From Herminiimonas sp. (lineage in GTDB: Bacteria > Pseudomonadota > Gammaproteobacteria > Burkholderiales > Burkholderiaceae_D): 64,000 bases of DNA. The stretch covers positions 1 to 64,000 of the forward strand of contig JAQGMR010000065.1 of NCBI GenBank assembly GCA_028292265.1, written 5' to 3'. A model generated the notes under the pieces. The model was not told where the DNA came from. It searched no databases and saw nothing but the letters and a program-made list of their open reading frames with translations. The position numbers were made by a program, and so were the translations under genes. Shown here in pieces: positions 45,156-54,700 of the stretch (the first letter of the stretch is position 1; every line of letters starts with the position of its first letter).

Positions 45156-46643
45156 TCACTCGCCGTGCCGCAATGCGATGGTCTTCAGCGCGGTAAAACC
45201 ATACAGCGCCTCAAAGCCCTTTTCGCGGCCATGGCCACTCGCCTTCACGCCACCAAAGGGCAGCTCGACACCGCCGCCCGCGCCGTAATTGTTGACGAAA
45301 ACCTGACCGGCCCGCACCGCGCGCGCCATGCGCATCTGACGAGCGCCGTTTTCGGTCCAGACCCCTGCCACCAGCCCGAACCTCGTGCTATTGGCGAGCC
45401 GGATGGCGTGCGCCTCGTTATCGAAAGGCATGGCCGCCAGCACCGGGCCAAACACTTCTTCTTGCGCAAGCCGATGGTCCCACGGTACATCGCGCAGCAA
45501 GGTTGGCGCCTGGTAGAAACCGTTCTCTGGCGCCTCGGGCACGATGCTGCCGGACGCCATGACGGCAATGCCGTCGGCATGCGCGTCCGACAAAAAATCC
45601 CATACACGCTGCAGCTGGTCCTGCCGAATCAGCGGGCCACAATCAAGGTCCATCATGGCCGGCCCCACGCGCAGTTTCTCAAAGGCGCCCGCGAGATGCT
45701 CCAGCACTTCCTCGTACACCGCCTTTTCAATCAGCAGGCGGCTGCCCGCAGAACAGGTCTGGCCGGCGTTCTGCACGATGGCATTGACGATTGCTGGCAA
45801 GGCGAGGTCGAAATCGGCGTCGGCAAACAATATCTGCGGCGACTTGCCACCCAACTCCAGTGTCACAGGAACGTGATTCTGCGCCGCTGCCTGCGAGACG
45901 AGCACGCCCACATCTGGCGAACCGGTAAAGGAAATATGGTCTATACCACCATGCGCGACCAGTGCCGCGCCGGCTTCGCTGCCCAGACCCGTGACGATAT
46001 TGATGGCGCCGGCGGGAAAGCCGACTTCGGCCGCGAGTTGCGCCAGCCGCAAGATCGACTGGCACGCATCCTCTGCCGGCTTGACGACGCAGGCATTGCC
46101 CGCCGCCAGTGCAGCGCCGACCGAGCGCCCGAAAATTTGGAGCGGATAGTTCCATGGAATGATGTGCGCCGTCACGCCGAGCGGCTCGCGCAGCGTGAGG
46201 ACGGTGAACCCGGCCTGGTAAGGCAGCGTTTCGCCGTGCAACTTGTCGCACGCGCCGGCATAGAACTCGAAGTAGCGCGCCACCGCAATCGCATCGGCTC
46301 GGGCCTGCTTGAGCGGCTTGCCGCAGTCACGGGCCTCGATCTGGGTGAACTCGTCTATCCGCTCACCAATAGCCAGCGACAACCGGTATAGCAGCCGACC
46401 GCGATCGACCGCCGACAGCATGCCCCACTCCCCTCCCAGCGCGACGCGCGCCGACTCCACCGCGAAGTCGATATCTTCCGCATCGCCGCGCGCAATTTCG
46501 CCGAAGGCTTCGCCATTGGAAGGATCAATTACAGGCAGCGTCATGCCACCGTGCGGATTCACCGCGCGGTTTCCGATAAAGTGCGCTGCGGGAAGCTTGA
46601 AGGAAGCCGAGGATGGAACGATCAGTTGCGGGTCTGCTGCCAT
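45156..46643 (-). CDS. NAD(P)-dependent aldehyde dehydrogenase
   Basis: 495 residues from the ATG at 46643, which has GGAGAA upstream. Catalytic residues are Glu263 in LELGGKSPQ and Cys297 in NAGQTCSAGSR; VTAHIIPWNYPLQ and SFTGSPDVG are also present. It should oxidise an aldehyde to a carboxylic acid. Placed 19 bp after denD and before an SDR, it could make erythronate or threonate from a tetrose. The family is broad, so the substrate is an inference. Confidence 0.92.
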   Translation of the reverse strand: MAADPQLIVPSSASFKLPAAHFIGNRAVNPHGGMTLPVIDPSNGEAFGEIARGDAEDIDFAVESARVALGGEWGMLSAVDRGRLLYRLSLAIGERIDEFTQIEARDCGKPLKQARADAIAVARYFEFYAGACDKLHGETLPYQAGFTVLTLREPLGVTAHIIPWNYPLQIFGRSVGAALAAGNACVVKPAEDACQSILRLAQLAAEVGFPAGAINIVTGLGSEAGAALVAHGGIDHISFTGSPDVGVLVSQAAAQNHVPVTLELGGKSPQILFADADFDLALPAIVNAIVQNAGQTCSAGSRLLIEKAVYEEVLEHLAGAFEKLRVGPAMMDLDCGPLIRQDQLQRVWDFLSDAHADGIAVMASGSIVPEAPENGFYQAPTLLRDVPWDHRLAQEEVFGPVLAAMPFDNEAHAIRLANSTRFGLVAGVWTENGARQMRMARAVRAGQVFVNNYGAGGGVELPFGGVKASGHGREKGFEALYGFTALKTIALRHGE

Positions 46644-46662
46644 AAGTTCTCCAGGTGGGACG

Positions 46663-47649
46663 TCAGGCCTTGATGGCGCCGCCCAGTTCGTCGTCGATGT
46701 ACGCGCGGATGATGTCGGCAAAGCCAAGCTCGCTTTGGAATCCCAGCTGTTCCGCCCGTGCGGTCAAGAAATCTCCGGGCCATGAATTAACGATGCGCAT
46801 GATGGCCGGATCAGGTTGCCACTGAATTCGGTCGACTGTCTTGCGGCCCGCCACATTTTCCAGCGCGTCCACCATGTCCTTGACTGTTATGGACAAGCCA
46901 GGCACGTTCAAGGTTCGCGTGAATGCCAGGCCAGCGCCGTCGATATCATGCCCGTGGATCAGGTGACTGATCGCCATGCGCGGTGATACAAGCCACATCG
47001 GCGTTTCCGGCGCCACTGGGCAAATCGCCTGCAGGCCATTGAGCGGCTCGCGAATGATGCCGCTGGCAAAGCTGGAGGCTGCCTTGTTTGGCGCTCCGGG
47101 GCGAACCGACACAGTCGGCATGCGCAGCGCGCGACCGTCGATGAAACCTTTTCGGCTGAAGTCGTTGACCAGCAATTCGCCGATCGCTTTCTGCGTTCCA
47201 TACGAGCTTTGCGGCGTCACCGATGTGCTGTCCAGCACGCGCGGTGGCATCTCGCCTCCAAACACGGCAACAGAACTGGTGAGCACGACCCGCGGCCGGT
47301 TGCCGTTGGCGCGGCAGCGCTCCAGCAGATGGCGGGTGGCGTCAAGATTGATGCGCATGCCAAGGTCGAAGTCCGCTTCGGCCTGGCCGCTGACCACGGC
47401 CGCGAGGTGGAATACCGATTGCGTAGCGGGCGTGAGGCAGCGTGCAATTAGCGCCGGGTCGGCGATGTCGCCGGTCACGACCTCTATACGCGGGTCATTG
47501 AAGCCGCTGGCTGGCACCACGTCGAGCAACCTGATGCGACTGATGGTTTGCTGCGCGCCGTCCGGCCCGCTTAGCGTATTTCGACGCAGTAGCTGGCGCG
47601 CCAACCGAGCGCCAAGAAAGCCGGCGCCGCCGGTAATCAGTATTTCCAT
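46663..47649 (-). CDS. denD: D-erythronate dehydrogenase-like (extended SDR)
   Basis: 328 residues from the ATG at 47649 with AGGAGA upstream. N-terminal MEILITGGAGFLGARLARQL binds NAD; the catalytic pair is Tyr150/Lys154 in SSYGTQKAIGE; VVLTSSVAVFGGEMP supplies the serine. DenD oxidises D-erythronate to 3-oxo-erythronate, which OtnK phosphorylates. It lies divergent to ltnD/otnK/otnC/otnI, which fits exactly. It heads a three-gene leftward unit with the aldehyde dehydrogenase and SDR. The name rests on family plus the adjacent Otn genes. Confidence 0.85.
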   Translation of the reverse strand: MEILITGGAGFLGARLARQLLRRNTLSGPDGAQQTISRIRLLDVVPASGFNDPRIEVVTGDIADPALIARCLTPATQSVFHLAAVVSGQAEADFDLGMRINLDATRHLLERCRANGNRPRVVLTSSVAVFGGEMPPRVLDSTSVTPQSSYGTQKAIGELLVNDFSRKGFIDGRALRMPTVSVRPGAPNKAASSFASGIIREPLNGLQAICPVAPETPMWLVSPRMAISHLIHGHDIDGAGLAFTRTLNVPGLSITVKDMVDALENVAGRKTVDRIQWQPDPAIMRIVNSWPGDFLTARAEQLGFQSELGFADIIRAYIDDELGGAIKA

Positions 47650-47769
47650 GGTATTCGTCTCCTGGCAGAGTCGCGTTGAGGACGGCGCCCTGTCTGTATG
47701 GGGTATTGCAGCGGCTGCAAGTACCGGTGCACTGTACCAGCATCTGCCTGCCACCTCGATTGAAGCATA

Positions 47770-47787
47770 TCGTACATGCTTGTATGA
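47770..47787. promoter_or_regulatory. Inverted repeat between denD and ltnD
   Basis: TCGTACA-tgct-TGTATGA is an inverted repeat with one mismatch, located in the 201-bp gap between the divergent denD and ltnD starts, 64 bp before ltnD. Its style is that of a GntR/FadR-type half-site pair. No matching regulator gene is in the window. Confidence 0.4.
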
Positions 47788-47850
47788 TCACAACATCGCA
47801 TCGTCGCTTGACCACCACCCTTCCTCCATCAAAAAAGAAAGATCAGAGAC

Positions 47851-48765
47851 ATGTCGCAATCGCCAAAAGTTAACGGGGCGCCAGTGGGCGTGATTGGACT
47901 CGGTTCCATGGGCTATGGCGTGGCGCGGTCACTGCTGCGCGCTGGCTTCCGGGTGCATGCCTTCGACGTGCGGCCCGACGTGGTGGCGCGCTTTGCGGCC
48001 GAAGGCGGCATCGCCGCTGCCTCACCCGCCGAACTTGGCGCAGCGGTCGGCGTGGTCGTGCTGCTGGTGGTAAATGCGGCGCAGACAGATGCCGTACTGT
48101 TCGGCGAAAACGGGGCGACGGCAAAACTGGCGCCAGGCTCCGTCGTCATTAGCAGCGCAACGGTGGCGCCGGATTACGCACGCCAGCTTGCTGCCCGGTT
48201 GGAGGGCATGGGCTTGATGAGCATCGACGCGCCGGTGTCGGGCGGCTCTGCCAAGGCTGCAACCGGAGAACTTTCGATAATGAGTTCCGGCGCGGATGCC
48301 GCCTATGCCAAATGCGAGGCGGTTTTTGATGCGATCGCGGCGAAGGTCTACCGTCTTGGCGGCGCGCCGGGCCAGGGCTCCACTGTGAAGATGATCAACC
48401 AGTTGCTGGCCGGCGTGCATATTGCCGCGGCGGCCGAGGCAATGGCGCTCGGCATCAAGGCCGGCGCCGACCCGGCGGTGCTGCTTGAAGTAATCAGCAA
48501 CAGCGCCGGTTCCTCGTGGATGTTCCAGAACCGGGTCCCGCATATTCTGGCAGGCGACTACACCCCGCATTCCGCCGTCAGCATATTCGTGAAAGACCTT
48601 GGCATCGTGCTCGACGCCGCACACAGCAACAACTTCCCGTTGCCGCTGACCGCCACCGCGCATCAAATGTTTCTGAGCGCAGCGGCCGCCGGCCTGGCGG
48701 CAGAAGACGACTCGGCGGTCATCAAGATTTTCCCTGGCATACAGATTCCCGGAAAGAAGGCATGA
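47851..48765 (+). CDS. ltnD: L-threonate dehydrogenase (beta-hydroxyacid dehydrogenase family)
   Basis: 304 residues. N-terminal NAD loop VGVIGLGSMGYGVARSLL, substrate loop DAPVSGGSAKAATGEL and the catalytic lysine Lys180 in TVKMINQLLAGVH, typical of 3-hydroxyisobutyrate/threonate dehydrogenases. LtnD oxidises L-threonate to 3-oxo-threonate (2-oxo-tetronate after isomerisation). It begins the rightward unit and its stop overlaps the otnK start in ATGA. The assignment depends on the complete Otn set downstream. Confidence 0.88.
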   Translation: MSQSPKVNGAPVGVIGLGSMGYGVARSLLRAGFRVHAFDVRPDVVARFAAEGGIAAASPAELGAAVGVVVLLVVNAAQTDAVLFGENGATAKLAPGSVVISSATVAPDYARQLAARLEGMGLMSIDAPVSGGSAKAATGELSIMSSGADAAYAKCEAVFDAIAAKVYRLGGAPGQGSTVKMINQLLAGVHIAAAAEAMALGIKAGADPAVLLEVISNSAGSSWMFQNRVPHILAGDYTPHSAVSIFVKDLGIVLDAAHSNNFPLPLTATAHQMFLSAAAAGLAAEDDSAVIKIFPGIQIPGKKA

Positions 48766-50045
48766 GCCACAAGCCACTGCTGGGCTGTATCGCTGACGAC
48801 TTCACTGGCGCGACCGACCTGGCTGGCATGCTGGTAAAAGCCGGCATGCGCACGGTGCAAATGATTGGCGTGCCAATCGATGGGCAACAAGGACCGATCG
48901 CGGAGGATGTCGACGCGATCGTCATTGCGCTGAAGTCGCGCACCATTCCGGCGGCGGAGGCGGTGAATGCGTCGTTGGCCGCACTCGCCTGGCTGACCGA
49001 TGCCGGCTGCAAGCAGTTCTACTTCAAGTATTGCTCAACCTTCGACTCCACCGATCGCGGCAATATTGGGCCGGTGGCAGATGCGCTGATGACGGCCATC
49101 GGCACCCGCTTCACGATTGCGTGCCCGGCATTTCCAGAAAATGGCAGGACCATTTTCAAGGGCCATCTCTTCGTCGGGGACCTGCTGCTGTCCGACAGCG
49201 GCATGCGGCATCATCCGCTCACGCCCATGACCGATGCCAACCTGGTTCGTGTGCTGCAGCGGCAGACGCATCGCAAGGTCGGGCTGATCCCGCATGACGT
49301 TGTATCCGCCGGGCCGAATGCCATGCGGCGCAAGATGGCCGCGCTGCAAGCCGAAGGCATTGAAATTGCCGTGGTGGACGCCATAGACAACCAGGCGTTA
49401 ATGACGATTGGTGCAGCCTGCGCCGACTTGCCGCTGCTGACCGCGGGCTCTGGCGTCGCGCTCGGCTTGCCACAAAACTTTACCGGGCTGACCACTGGCG
49501 GCGCCGACCGGCTGCCGGCGACCCGAGGGATGCGCGCAGTGATTTCCGGTAGCTGCTCGAGTGCCACCCAGGAGCAGGTCGCCGTTGCCATCGCGAGCGG
49601 CATGCCCGCGTTCACAGTGGACCCGCTGCGGCTGGCCGCTGGAGACAAGCTGGTGGAGCAGGCGCTAGCCTGGGCGGAACCTTTGCTGGCGAGGGGGCCC
49701 GTGCTAGTGACAGCCACTGCTGCACCAGACCAGGTCAAGCGCATTCAGGACGCAATCGGTACCGAGCGCGCGGGCCAGCTGGTTGAGCAGGCGCTGGCCG
49801 AGATTGCGCGTGGCCTGGTTGCTGCTGGCGTGCGCCAGTTTGTGGTGGCAGGTGGCGAAACCTCCGGTGCAGTCGTGTCGGCCCTGGGTGTAAGCGGCCT
49901 CGTCATAGGCCCGCAGATTGACCCTGGCGTGCCATGGACCGCAAGCCTTGGCAGCGACGACGATGCGCGTCTGGCGCTGGCGCTCAAGTCCGGCAATTTC
50001 GGATCGAAGGATTTTTTCACCAAAGCCTGGGACCTGCTGCAATGA
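48762..50045 (+). CDS. otnK: 3-oxo-tetronate kinase (DUF1537 family)
   Basis: 427 residues from the overlapping ATG at 48762. The N-terminal substrate domain starts LLGCIADDFTGATDLAGMLVKAG and has FYFKYCSTFDSTDRGNIGPV; the C-terminal nucleotide domain has FVVAGGETSGAVVSALGVSGLVIG and DPGVPWTAS. DUF1537 kinases phosphorylate four-carbon oxo or hydroxy acids at C4. It lies between the dehydrogenase and the decarboxylase with ATGA overlaps on both sides, giving tight translational coupling. A longer upstream frame runs inside ltnD and is not real. Confidence 0.93.
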   Translation: MSHKPLLGCIADDFTGATDLAGMLVKAGMRTVQMIGVPIDGQQGPIAEDVDAIVIALKSRTIPAAEAVNASLAALAWLTDAGCKQFYFKYCSTFDSTDRGNIGPVADALMTAIGTRFTIACPAFPENGRTIFKGHLFVGDLLLSDSGMRHHPLTPMTDANLVRVLQRQTHRKVGLIPHDVVSAGPNAMRRKMAALQAEGIEIAVVDAIDNQALMTIGAACADLPLLTAGSGVALGLPQNFTGLTTGGADRLPATRGMRAVISGSCSSATQEQVAVAIASGMPAFTVDPLRLAAGDKLVEQALAWAEPLLARGPVLVTATAAPDQVKRIQDAIGTERAGQLVEQALAEIARGLVAAGVRQFVVAGGETSGAVVSALGVSGLVIGPQIDPGVPWTASLGSDDDARLALALKSGNFGSKDFFTKAWDLLQ

Positions 50046-50689
50046 ACGAGAGCGCGCTGCGTGAAGAAATCTGCCGCTTCGGGAAGTCCCTGTTTGACCG
50101 TGGACTGACTGCGGGCAGCAGCGGCAACATCAGCGTTCGCGTGGACGATGGCGATAGCTGGCTGCTAACCCCGACCAACGCTTGCCTTGGCACGCTCGAT
50201 CCGGCTCGCATTGCGAAGCTGGATGCGACGGGCCAGCACCTCTCCGGCGATGCCCCGTCAAAGGAAGCCTTCTTGCACCGGGCGATGTACGAGGAACGCG
50301 CCGGCGCGGGCGCGGTGGTCCATCTGCACTCCACCCATTCGGCAGCGGTCTCCTGCATGTCGGGACTGGATACCTGCGACTGCATCCCGCCGCTTACTGC
50401 CTATTTCGTGATGAAGATCGGCAGGCTGCCGCTGGTGCCTTACCATCGTCCCGGTGACCCCAAATTGGGCGATGCGATTCGCGGCCTGGCACGCCGTCAC
50501 AGCGCCGTGCTGCTGGCGAACCACGGGCCGGTCGTGTCGGGCACAACGCTTGAAGCCGCGGTCTATGCGACCGAGGAACTGGAAGAGACCGCGAAGCTGT
50601 TCCTGCTGCTGCAAGGGAAAAACCCACGCGTACTCAATGCGGAGCAGATTGGGGAGTTGAAAACCGCCTTCAAGCTGGATTTGCCCTAG
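50042..50689 (+). CDS. otnC: 3-oxo-tetronate 4-phosphate decarboxylase (class II aldolase family)
   Basis: 215 residues from the ATG at 50042 that overlaps the otnK stop. Class II aldolase/adducin fold: [14 protein letters not shown], zinc-binding histidines in [13 protein letters not shown] and a third in [11 protein letters not shown]. OtnC decarboxylates 3-oxo-tetronate 4-phosphate to dihydroxyacetone phosphate. The gene ends in a run of 14-bp repeat units. Identification is firm within the cluster. Confidence 0.93.
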   Translation: MNESALREEICRFGKSLFDRGLTAGSSGNISVRVDDGDSWLLTPTNACLGTLDPARIAKLDATGQHLSGDAPSKEAFLHRAMYEERAGAGAVVHLHSTHSAAVSCMSGLDTCDCIPPLTAYFVMKIGRLPLVPYHRPGDPKLGDAIRGLARRHSAVLLANHGPVVSGTTLEAAVYATEELEETAKLFLLLQGKNPRVLNAEQIGELKTAFKLDLP

Positions 50690-50718
50690 CGGATTTGCCC
50701 AACAGATGTGCCTGGCAG
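50677..50718. repeat. Three 14-bp units at the otnC 3' end
   Basis: Units at 50677-50690 and 50691-50704 share ggatttgccc; a third degenerate copy is at 50705-50718. Further looser copies of GATTGCC recur to about 50790. They start inside the last otnC codons and extend into the 187-bp gap before otnI. Confidence 0.65.
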
Positions 50719-50876
50719 GTTCGCGCAGCGATACCCATCAGGATTGCCCTGCCGATTGCCGAGGGATCGCCGTAGCAGATTGCCGCATGAACAAGAACTC
50801 GATACCACCGGTTTTTCAACATGGCGCTACCCGTGCCAAAATAGACCTCACCAAAAAATCCATCTGGAGACTCCCC

Positions 50877-51647
50877 TTGCCAAAGTTCGCTGCCAATCTG
50901 ACGATGCAATTCAATGAAGTGGCCTTTCTGGACCGCTTCGAAGCCGCCGGCAAGGCCGGCTTCCGCGCCGTGGAATTCCTCTTCCCGTATGACTACCCGG
51001 CCGCTGACATCGCGCAGCGCCTGAAGGAAAACGGGTTGGAAAACGTGCTGTTCAACATGCCGCCGGGAGACTGGGCTGGCGGCGAGCGCGGCCTGGCGTC
51101 ACTGCCTGGACGTGAGGCAGAATTTCGTGCTGGCGTCGCAAAGGCGATCGAATACGCGCTTGCGTGCGGCACGCCGCGGCTGCATGCCATGGCGGGCCTG
51201 CTGCCACAGGGTGCCGACCGTGCCAGGCATCGTGCGACCTATGTTGAGAACCTGCGCCATGCGGCAGCCGAAACCGCCCGTCACGGCATCATGCTGCTGG
51301 TCGAGCCGATCAACACGCGTGACATTCCCGGTTACTTCCTCAATACGCAAGCGGAAGCGCACGCCATCCGCGAGGAAGTTGGCGCGGCCAACTTCAAGGT
51401 GCAAATGGACTTTTACCATGTGCAGATTGTCGAAGGCGATATCGCCATGAAACTGCGCAAGTATTTCGCCAATGTCGGGCATATCCAGATTGCCGGCGTA
51501 CCGGACCGCAATGAACCCGACGTGGGTGAAGTAAATTATCCGTATCTGTTCAAGCTGCTTGACGAGCTTGGTTACGACGGATGGATAGGCTGCGAATATC
51601 GTCCCGCAAAAGGCACGGTGGAAGGCCTGGGCTGGAGGCCGCGCTAG
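50877..51647 (+). CDS. otnI: 2-oxo-tetronate isomerase (hydroxypyruvate isomerase family)
   Basis: 256 residues with a TTG start at 50877, supported by CTGGAGA upstream and by alignment to the family start [23 protein letters not shown]-barrel isomerase with metal ligands in [30 protein letters not shown] and GCEYRP. OtnI interconverts 2-oxo and 3-oxo tetronate so that threonate and erythronate arms meet before OtnK. It is 187 bp after otnC; an ATG at 50787 is possible but lacks a ribosome site. The gap is repeat-rich. Confidence 0.9.
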   Translation: MPKFAANLTMQFNEVAFLDRFEAAGKAGFRAVEFLFPYDYPAADIAQRLKENGLENVLFNMPPGDWAGGERGLASLPGREAEFRAGVAKAIEYALACGTPRLHAMAGLLPQGADRARHRATYVENLRHAAAETARHGIMLLVEPINTRDIPGYFLNTQAEAHAIREEVGAANFKVQMDFYHVQIVEGDIAMKLRKYFANVGHIQIAGVPDRNEPDVGEVNYPYLFKLLDELGYDGWIGCEYRPAKGTVEGLGWRPR

Positions 51648-51895
51648 CTTGCGGACCGCTGGCCGTCTGGCCGGCGATGGCATCCCGGGCCTGATTCGTC
51701 AGTATGCAGAAGCAGGCGCCTGCGATCACCACCTCGAACGGCTTCGAAAGCGACGCCACGCTGCAGGAGCCTGCACAAGCCCTTGAAAACAGCCCGGACA
51801 AGGTGCGACGTCAGGATTAAACGTGTGCTAACCACTGCCAACCAGAATCAGTCACGCGAAGCATTTCGACCCACCAAATTTTCTGAAGGAAACGC

Positions 51896-53083
51896 ATGAC
51901 TTCAACGCTGTCCAAATCCCCGTCCCCGGAGCGGCTAACGCGGCTCTCCGAGGTAATCCAGTCGCGCATTGATGCGCGCCACATTCCTGGCGCTGTCATG
52001 CTGATCGAGCACGACGGCAAGGTGGTGCTGGAGCGGGCGCTCGGGCTCCGTGATCCGGCCTCCGACGCGCCGATGGAAATGGATACCATCTTCCGGATCT
52101 ACTCCATGACGAAGCCTGTGGTGTCCGTGGCCATCATGATGCTGGTCGAAGCAGGTCAACTTCTTATCAGCGATCCGGTGTCGAAGTACTTGCCGGAACT
52201 GACGGGTATGCAGGTCGGCGTGGAGGAAACCGCTGAGGATGGCAGCAAGCGGCTGAAGCTGGTGCCTGCAGCGCGTGAAATGACGGTGCAGGACTTGCTG
52301 CGTCACACCTCCGGACTGACCTACGGCATCTTCGGCGAATCGCTGGTGAAGACTCTGTACCTCGAGAAACGCATCGAGCGGATCCATACGACAAACGCCG
52401 ACCTGATACGCGAGCTCGCCACCGTTCCGCTCGCATATCAACCCGGTACCCTATGGGAGTACAGCCGCTCAACTGATGTGCTTGGCGGTCTCGTGGAGCG
52501 TATCAGCGGCGCATCACTCGACGTCTGGCTCGACCAGCACATTCTGAAACCGCTCGGCATGAAGGACAGCGGCTTCTGGGTGCCGCCCGCACAGCAGCAC
52601 CGGATAGCCGAACCCTTCCCTGTAGATCCGGATCGGGGCGGCAAGGTGAAACTGACCGACATCCATGCCAAACCTTCTTTCCTGTCGGGCGGCGGCGGCA
52701 TGGTGTCGACTGCGCACGACTACCTGCGCTTCACTCGAATGCTGCACAACGATGGCACGCTGGACGGTGTCCGAATCCTGTCGCGCAAGACGCTCGAGTA
52801 CATGCGAAGCGACCATCTGGCCGACATGCCGGAAGCGTCGCGCACGGCTGGCTTCCTGCCAGGTCCTGGTTACGGGTTTGGGCTTGGCTTCGCGGTACGG
52901 CGCACACCGGGCGCGGCCTGGACACCGGGTTCACCTGGCGACTACCACTGGAGCGGTCTTGCCGGCACCTACTTCTGGATCGATCCGGCAGAAAAGCTGA
53001 TTGCCATCTTCCTGATGCAGGCGCCGGAGCAACGCGGCGAGTATCGACAACTGTTCCGCAACCTGGTCTATGCAGCACTCTAA
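51896..53083 (+). CDS. Serine hydrolase, beta-lactamase class C / EstB-like
   Basis: 395 residues. The catalytic SxxK is Ser70-Met-Thr-Lys73 (IYSMTKPVVS), the tyrosine is in WEYSRSTD (Tyr189), and a C-terminal GxG-like region is YHWSGLAGTYFWID. There is no signal peptide, so it is a cytoplasmic esterase-type member rather than a periplasmic beta-lactamase. GAAGGAAA precedes the ATG. It is followed 18 bp later by an acyl-CoA ligase and may release an acid for that ligase. Substrate unknown. Confidence 0.88.
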   Translation: MTSTLSKSPSPERLTRLSEVIQSRIDARHIPGAVMLIEHDGKVVLERALGLRDPASDAPMEMDTIFRIYSMTKPVVSVAIMMLVEAGQLLISDPVSKYLPELTGMQVGVEETAEDGSKRLKLVPAAREMTVQDLLRHTSGLTYGIFGESLVKTLYLEKRIERIHTTNADLIRELATVPLAYQPGTLWEYSRSTDVLGGLVERISGASLDVWLDQHILKPLGMKDSGFWVPPAQQHRIAEPFPVDPDRGGKVKLTDIHAKPSFLSGGGGMVSTAHDYLRFTRMLHNDGTLDGVRILSRKTLEYMRSDHLADMPEASRTAGFLPGPGYGFGLGFAVRRTPGAAWTPGSPGDYHWSGLAGTYFWIDPAEKLIAIFLMQAPEQRGEYRQLFRNLVYAAL

Positions 53084-53101
53084 TTGAGGCAGGCACCCGA
53101 C

Positions 53102-54700
53102 ATGACCGACACCGACACTGACCCCGACACCGGCGCTCTGGAGCAATTGCTGGAGCAGGACTTCGGCACCATTCCCGCATTGATACGCTGCCAGGCGGCG
53201 ATCCAGCCGCACCACGCAGCCCTGGTGCAGGACGATCGCACCATCAACTATGGCGAACTGGACGCCCTGATGGACCGGGTCGCGGCGTCGTTGCAGCGTG
53301 ACGGCGTGGCGCCGTGCGACAGCATCGCCATCTGTGCCGGCACCTCCGTCGAGTATGCGGTCGTGTTCCTTGGTGCACTGCGCGCAGGCGTTGCGGTCGC
53401 GCCTCTGGCACCGTCCTCCACCGCCGAAAGTTTGGTGGCGATGATCAACGATTGCGGCGCACGGGTTCTGTTTCTCGATGCGTCTACAGCAGCGTTGCTA
53501 ACGCCGGTGATGGACCGCGTTACGGCCAGCCGCGTGGCGCTCGACAACAGCGATGCGGGCGAGCCGTGGAATGCCTGGCTCGCGCCATTCGGCGCAACGC
53601 CGCAGCCGGTTGAAGCGCAACCGGAATGGGCCTTCAACATCATTTATTCGTCCGGCACGACCGGTACGCCCAAAGGCATTGCGCAGCCGAATGCCATGCG
53701 CTGGCTGCACGTCCAGCGCGGCAATCTGAATGGTTACGGGTCGAAGGCAATCACGCTGGTGTCCACGCCGTTGTACTCCAACACGACACTGGTCGCCTTC
53801 TTTCCAACCATCGCGCTCGGTGGCACGGTCGTGCTCATGGCGAAATTCGACGTGGTGGGCTACTTGCGCCTGGCCGAGCGCCATCGCGTGACGCACAGCA
53901 TGCTGGTGCCGGTGCAGTACCAGCGGGTGTTGGCACACCCTGATTTCGGGCGCTACGATTTGTCATCTTTCCACATGAAGTTCTCGACCAGCGCGCCCTT
54001 CAATGCCGCGCTGAAGGCTGATATCCTGGCGCGCTGGCCGGGCGGCCTGATCGAGTACTACGGCATGACGGAAGGTGGCGGCACGCTGATGCTGGCCGCC
54101 CATGAGCATCCAGACAAATTGCACACGGTCGGCGTGCCGGCGCCTGGCCACGACATCCGCCTGATTGATGAGGAAGGACGCGAAGTCCCGGTCGGGCAAA
54201 CCGGCGAAGTCGTAGGACATTCCGGCGCGATGATGACGGGCTACTACAACCAGCCACAAAAAACCGCCGAGGCGGAATGGTTTGACGCGACTGGCAAGCG
54301 CTTCATTCGAACCGGCGACCTCGGGCGTTTCGATGAAGACGGCTTTTTGACACTGCTCGACCGCAAGAAGGACATGATCATTTCGGGCGGCTTTAACGTC
54401 TATCCGAGCGACCTTGAAGTCGTGCTGCAAGCGCACCCCGACGTCGCCGAAGCGGCGGTGGTTGGCGTGCCGTCGGTGGCCTGGGGCGAAACCCCAATTG
54501 CCTTCGTGGTGGCGCGCCCCGGCGCTGCACTGGTTGCGGCGGAGTTGCAGGCCTGGGTCAACAGCCGGGTGGGCAAAACGCAGCGGCTGACGGCGGTTGA
54601 ACTGGTTGAGGCGTTACCCCGGAGCGCAATCGGCAAGGTGCTCAAGCGCGAATTGCGGGACGACTATCGGGGGCGCCATCCAGGAGAAACGGGCTCGTAA
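53102..54700 (+). CDS. AMP-dependent acyl-CoA synthetase
   Basis: 532 residues from the ATG at 53102. Adenylating motifs are FNIIYSSGTTGTPKGIAQPN (P-loop-like), YYGMTEGGG, FIRTGDLGRFDEDGFL and DMIISGGFNVYPSDLEVVL, with the C-terminal catalytic lysine in SAIGKVLKREL. It activates a carboxylic acid to its CoA thioester with ATP. The N-terminus opens with a short TDTDTDPDT low-complexity stretch. A TTG at 53084 would add six residues. It is coupled closely to the serine hydrolase gene. Confidence 0.92.
   Translation: MTDTDTDPDTGALEQLLEQDFGTIPALIRCQAAIQPHHAALVQDDRTINYGELDALMDRVAASLQRDGVAPCDSIAICAGTSVEYAVVFLGALRAGVAVAPLAPSSTAESLVAMINDCGARVLFLDASTAALLTPVMDRVTASRVALDNSDAGEPWNAWLAPFGATPQPVEAQPEWAFNIIYSSGTTGTPKGIAQPNAMRWLHVQRGNLNGYGSKAITLVSTPLYSNTTLVAFFPTIALGGTVVLMAKFDVVGYLRLAERHRVTHSMLVPVQYQRVLAHPDFGRYDLSSFHMKFSTSAPFNAALKADILARWPGGLIEYYGMTEGGGTLMLAAHEHPDKLHTVGVPAPGHDIRLIDEEGREVPVGQTGEVVGHSGAMMTGYYNQPQKTAEAEWFDATGKRFIRTGDLGRFDEDGFLTLLDRKKDMIISGGFNVYPSDLEVVLQAHPDVAEAAVVGVPSVAWGETPIAFVVARPGAALVAAELQAWVNSRVGKTQRLTAVELVEALPRSAIGKVLKRELRDDYRGRHPGETGS

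Noticed and set aside
45165-46391. A 408-codon plus-strand open frame
   Set aside because: It is the antisense shadow of the aldehyde dehydrogenase gene; its translation is rich in Arg/His without domain features.
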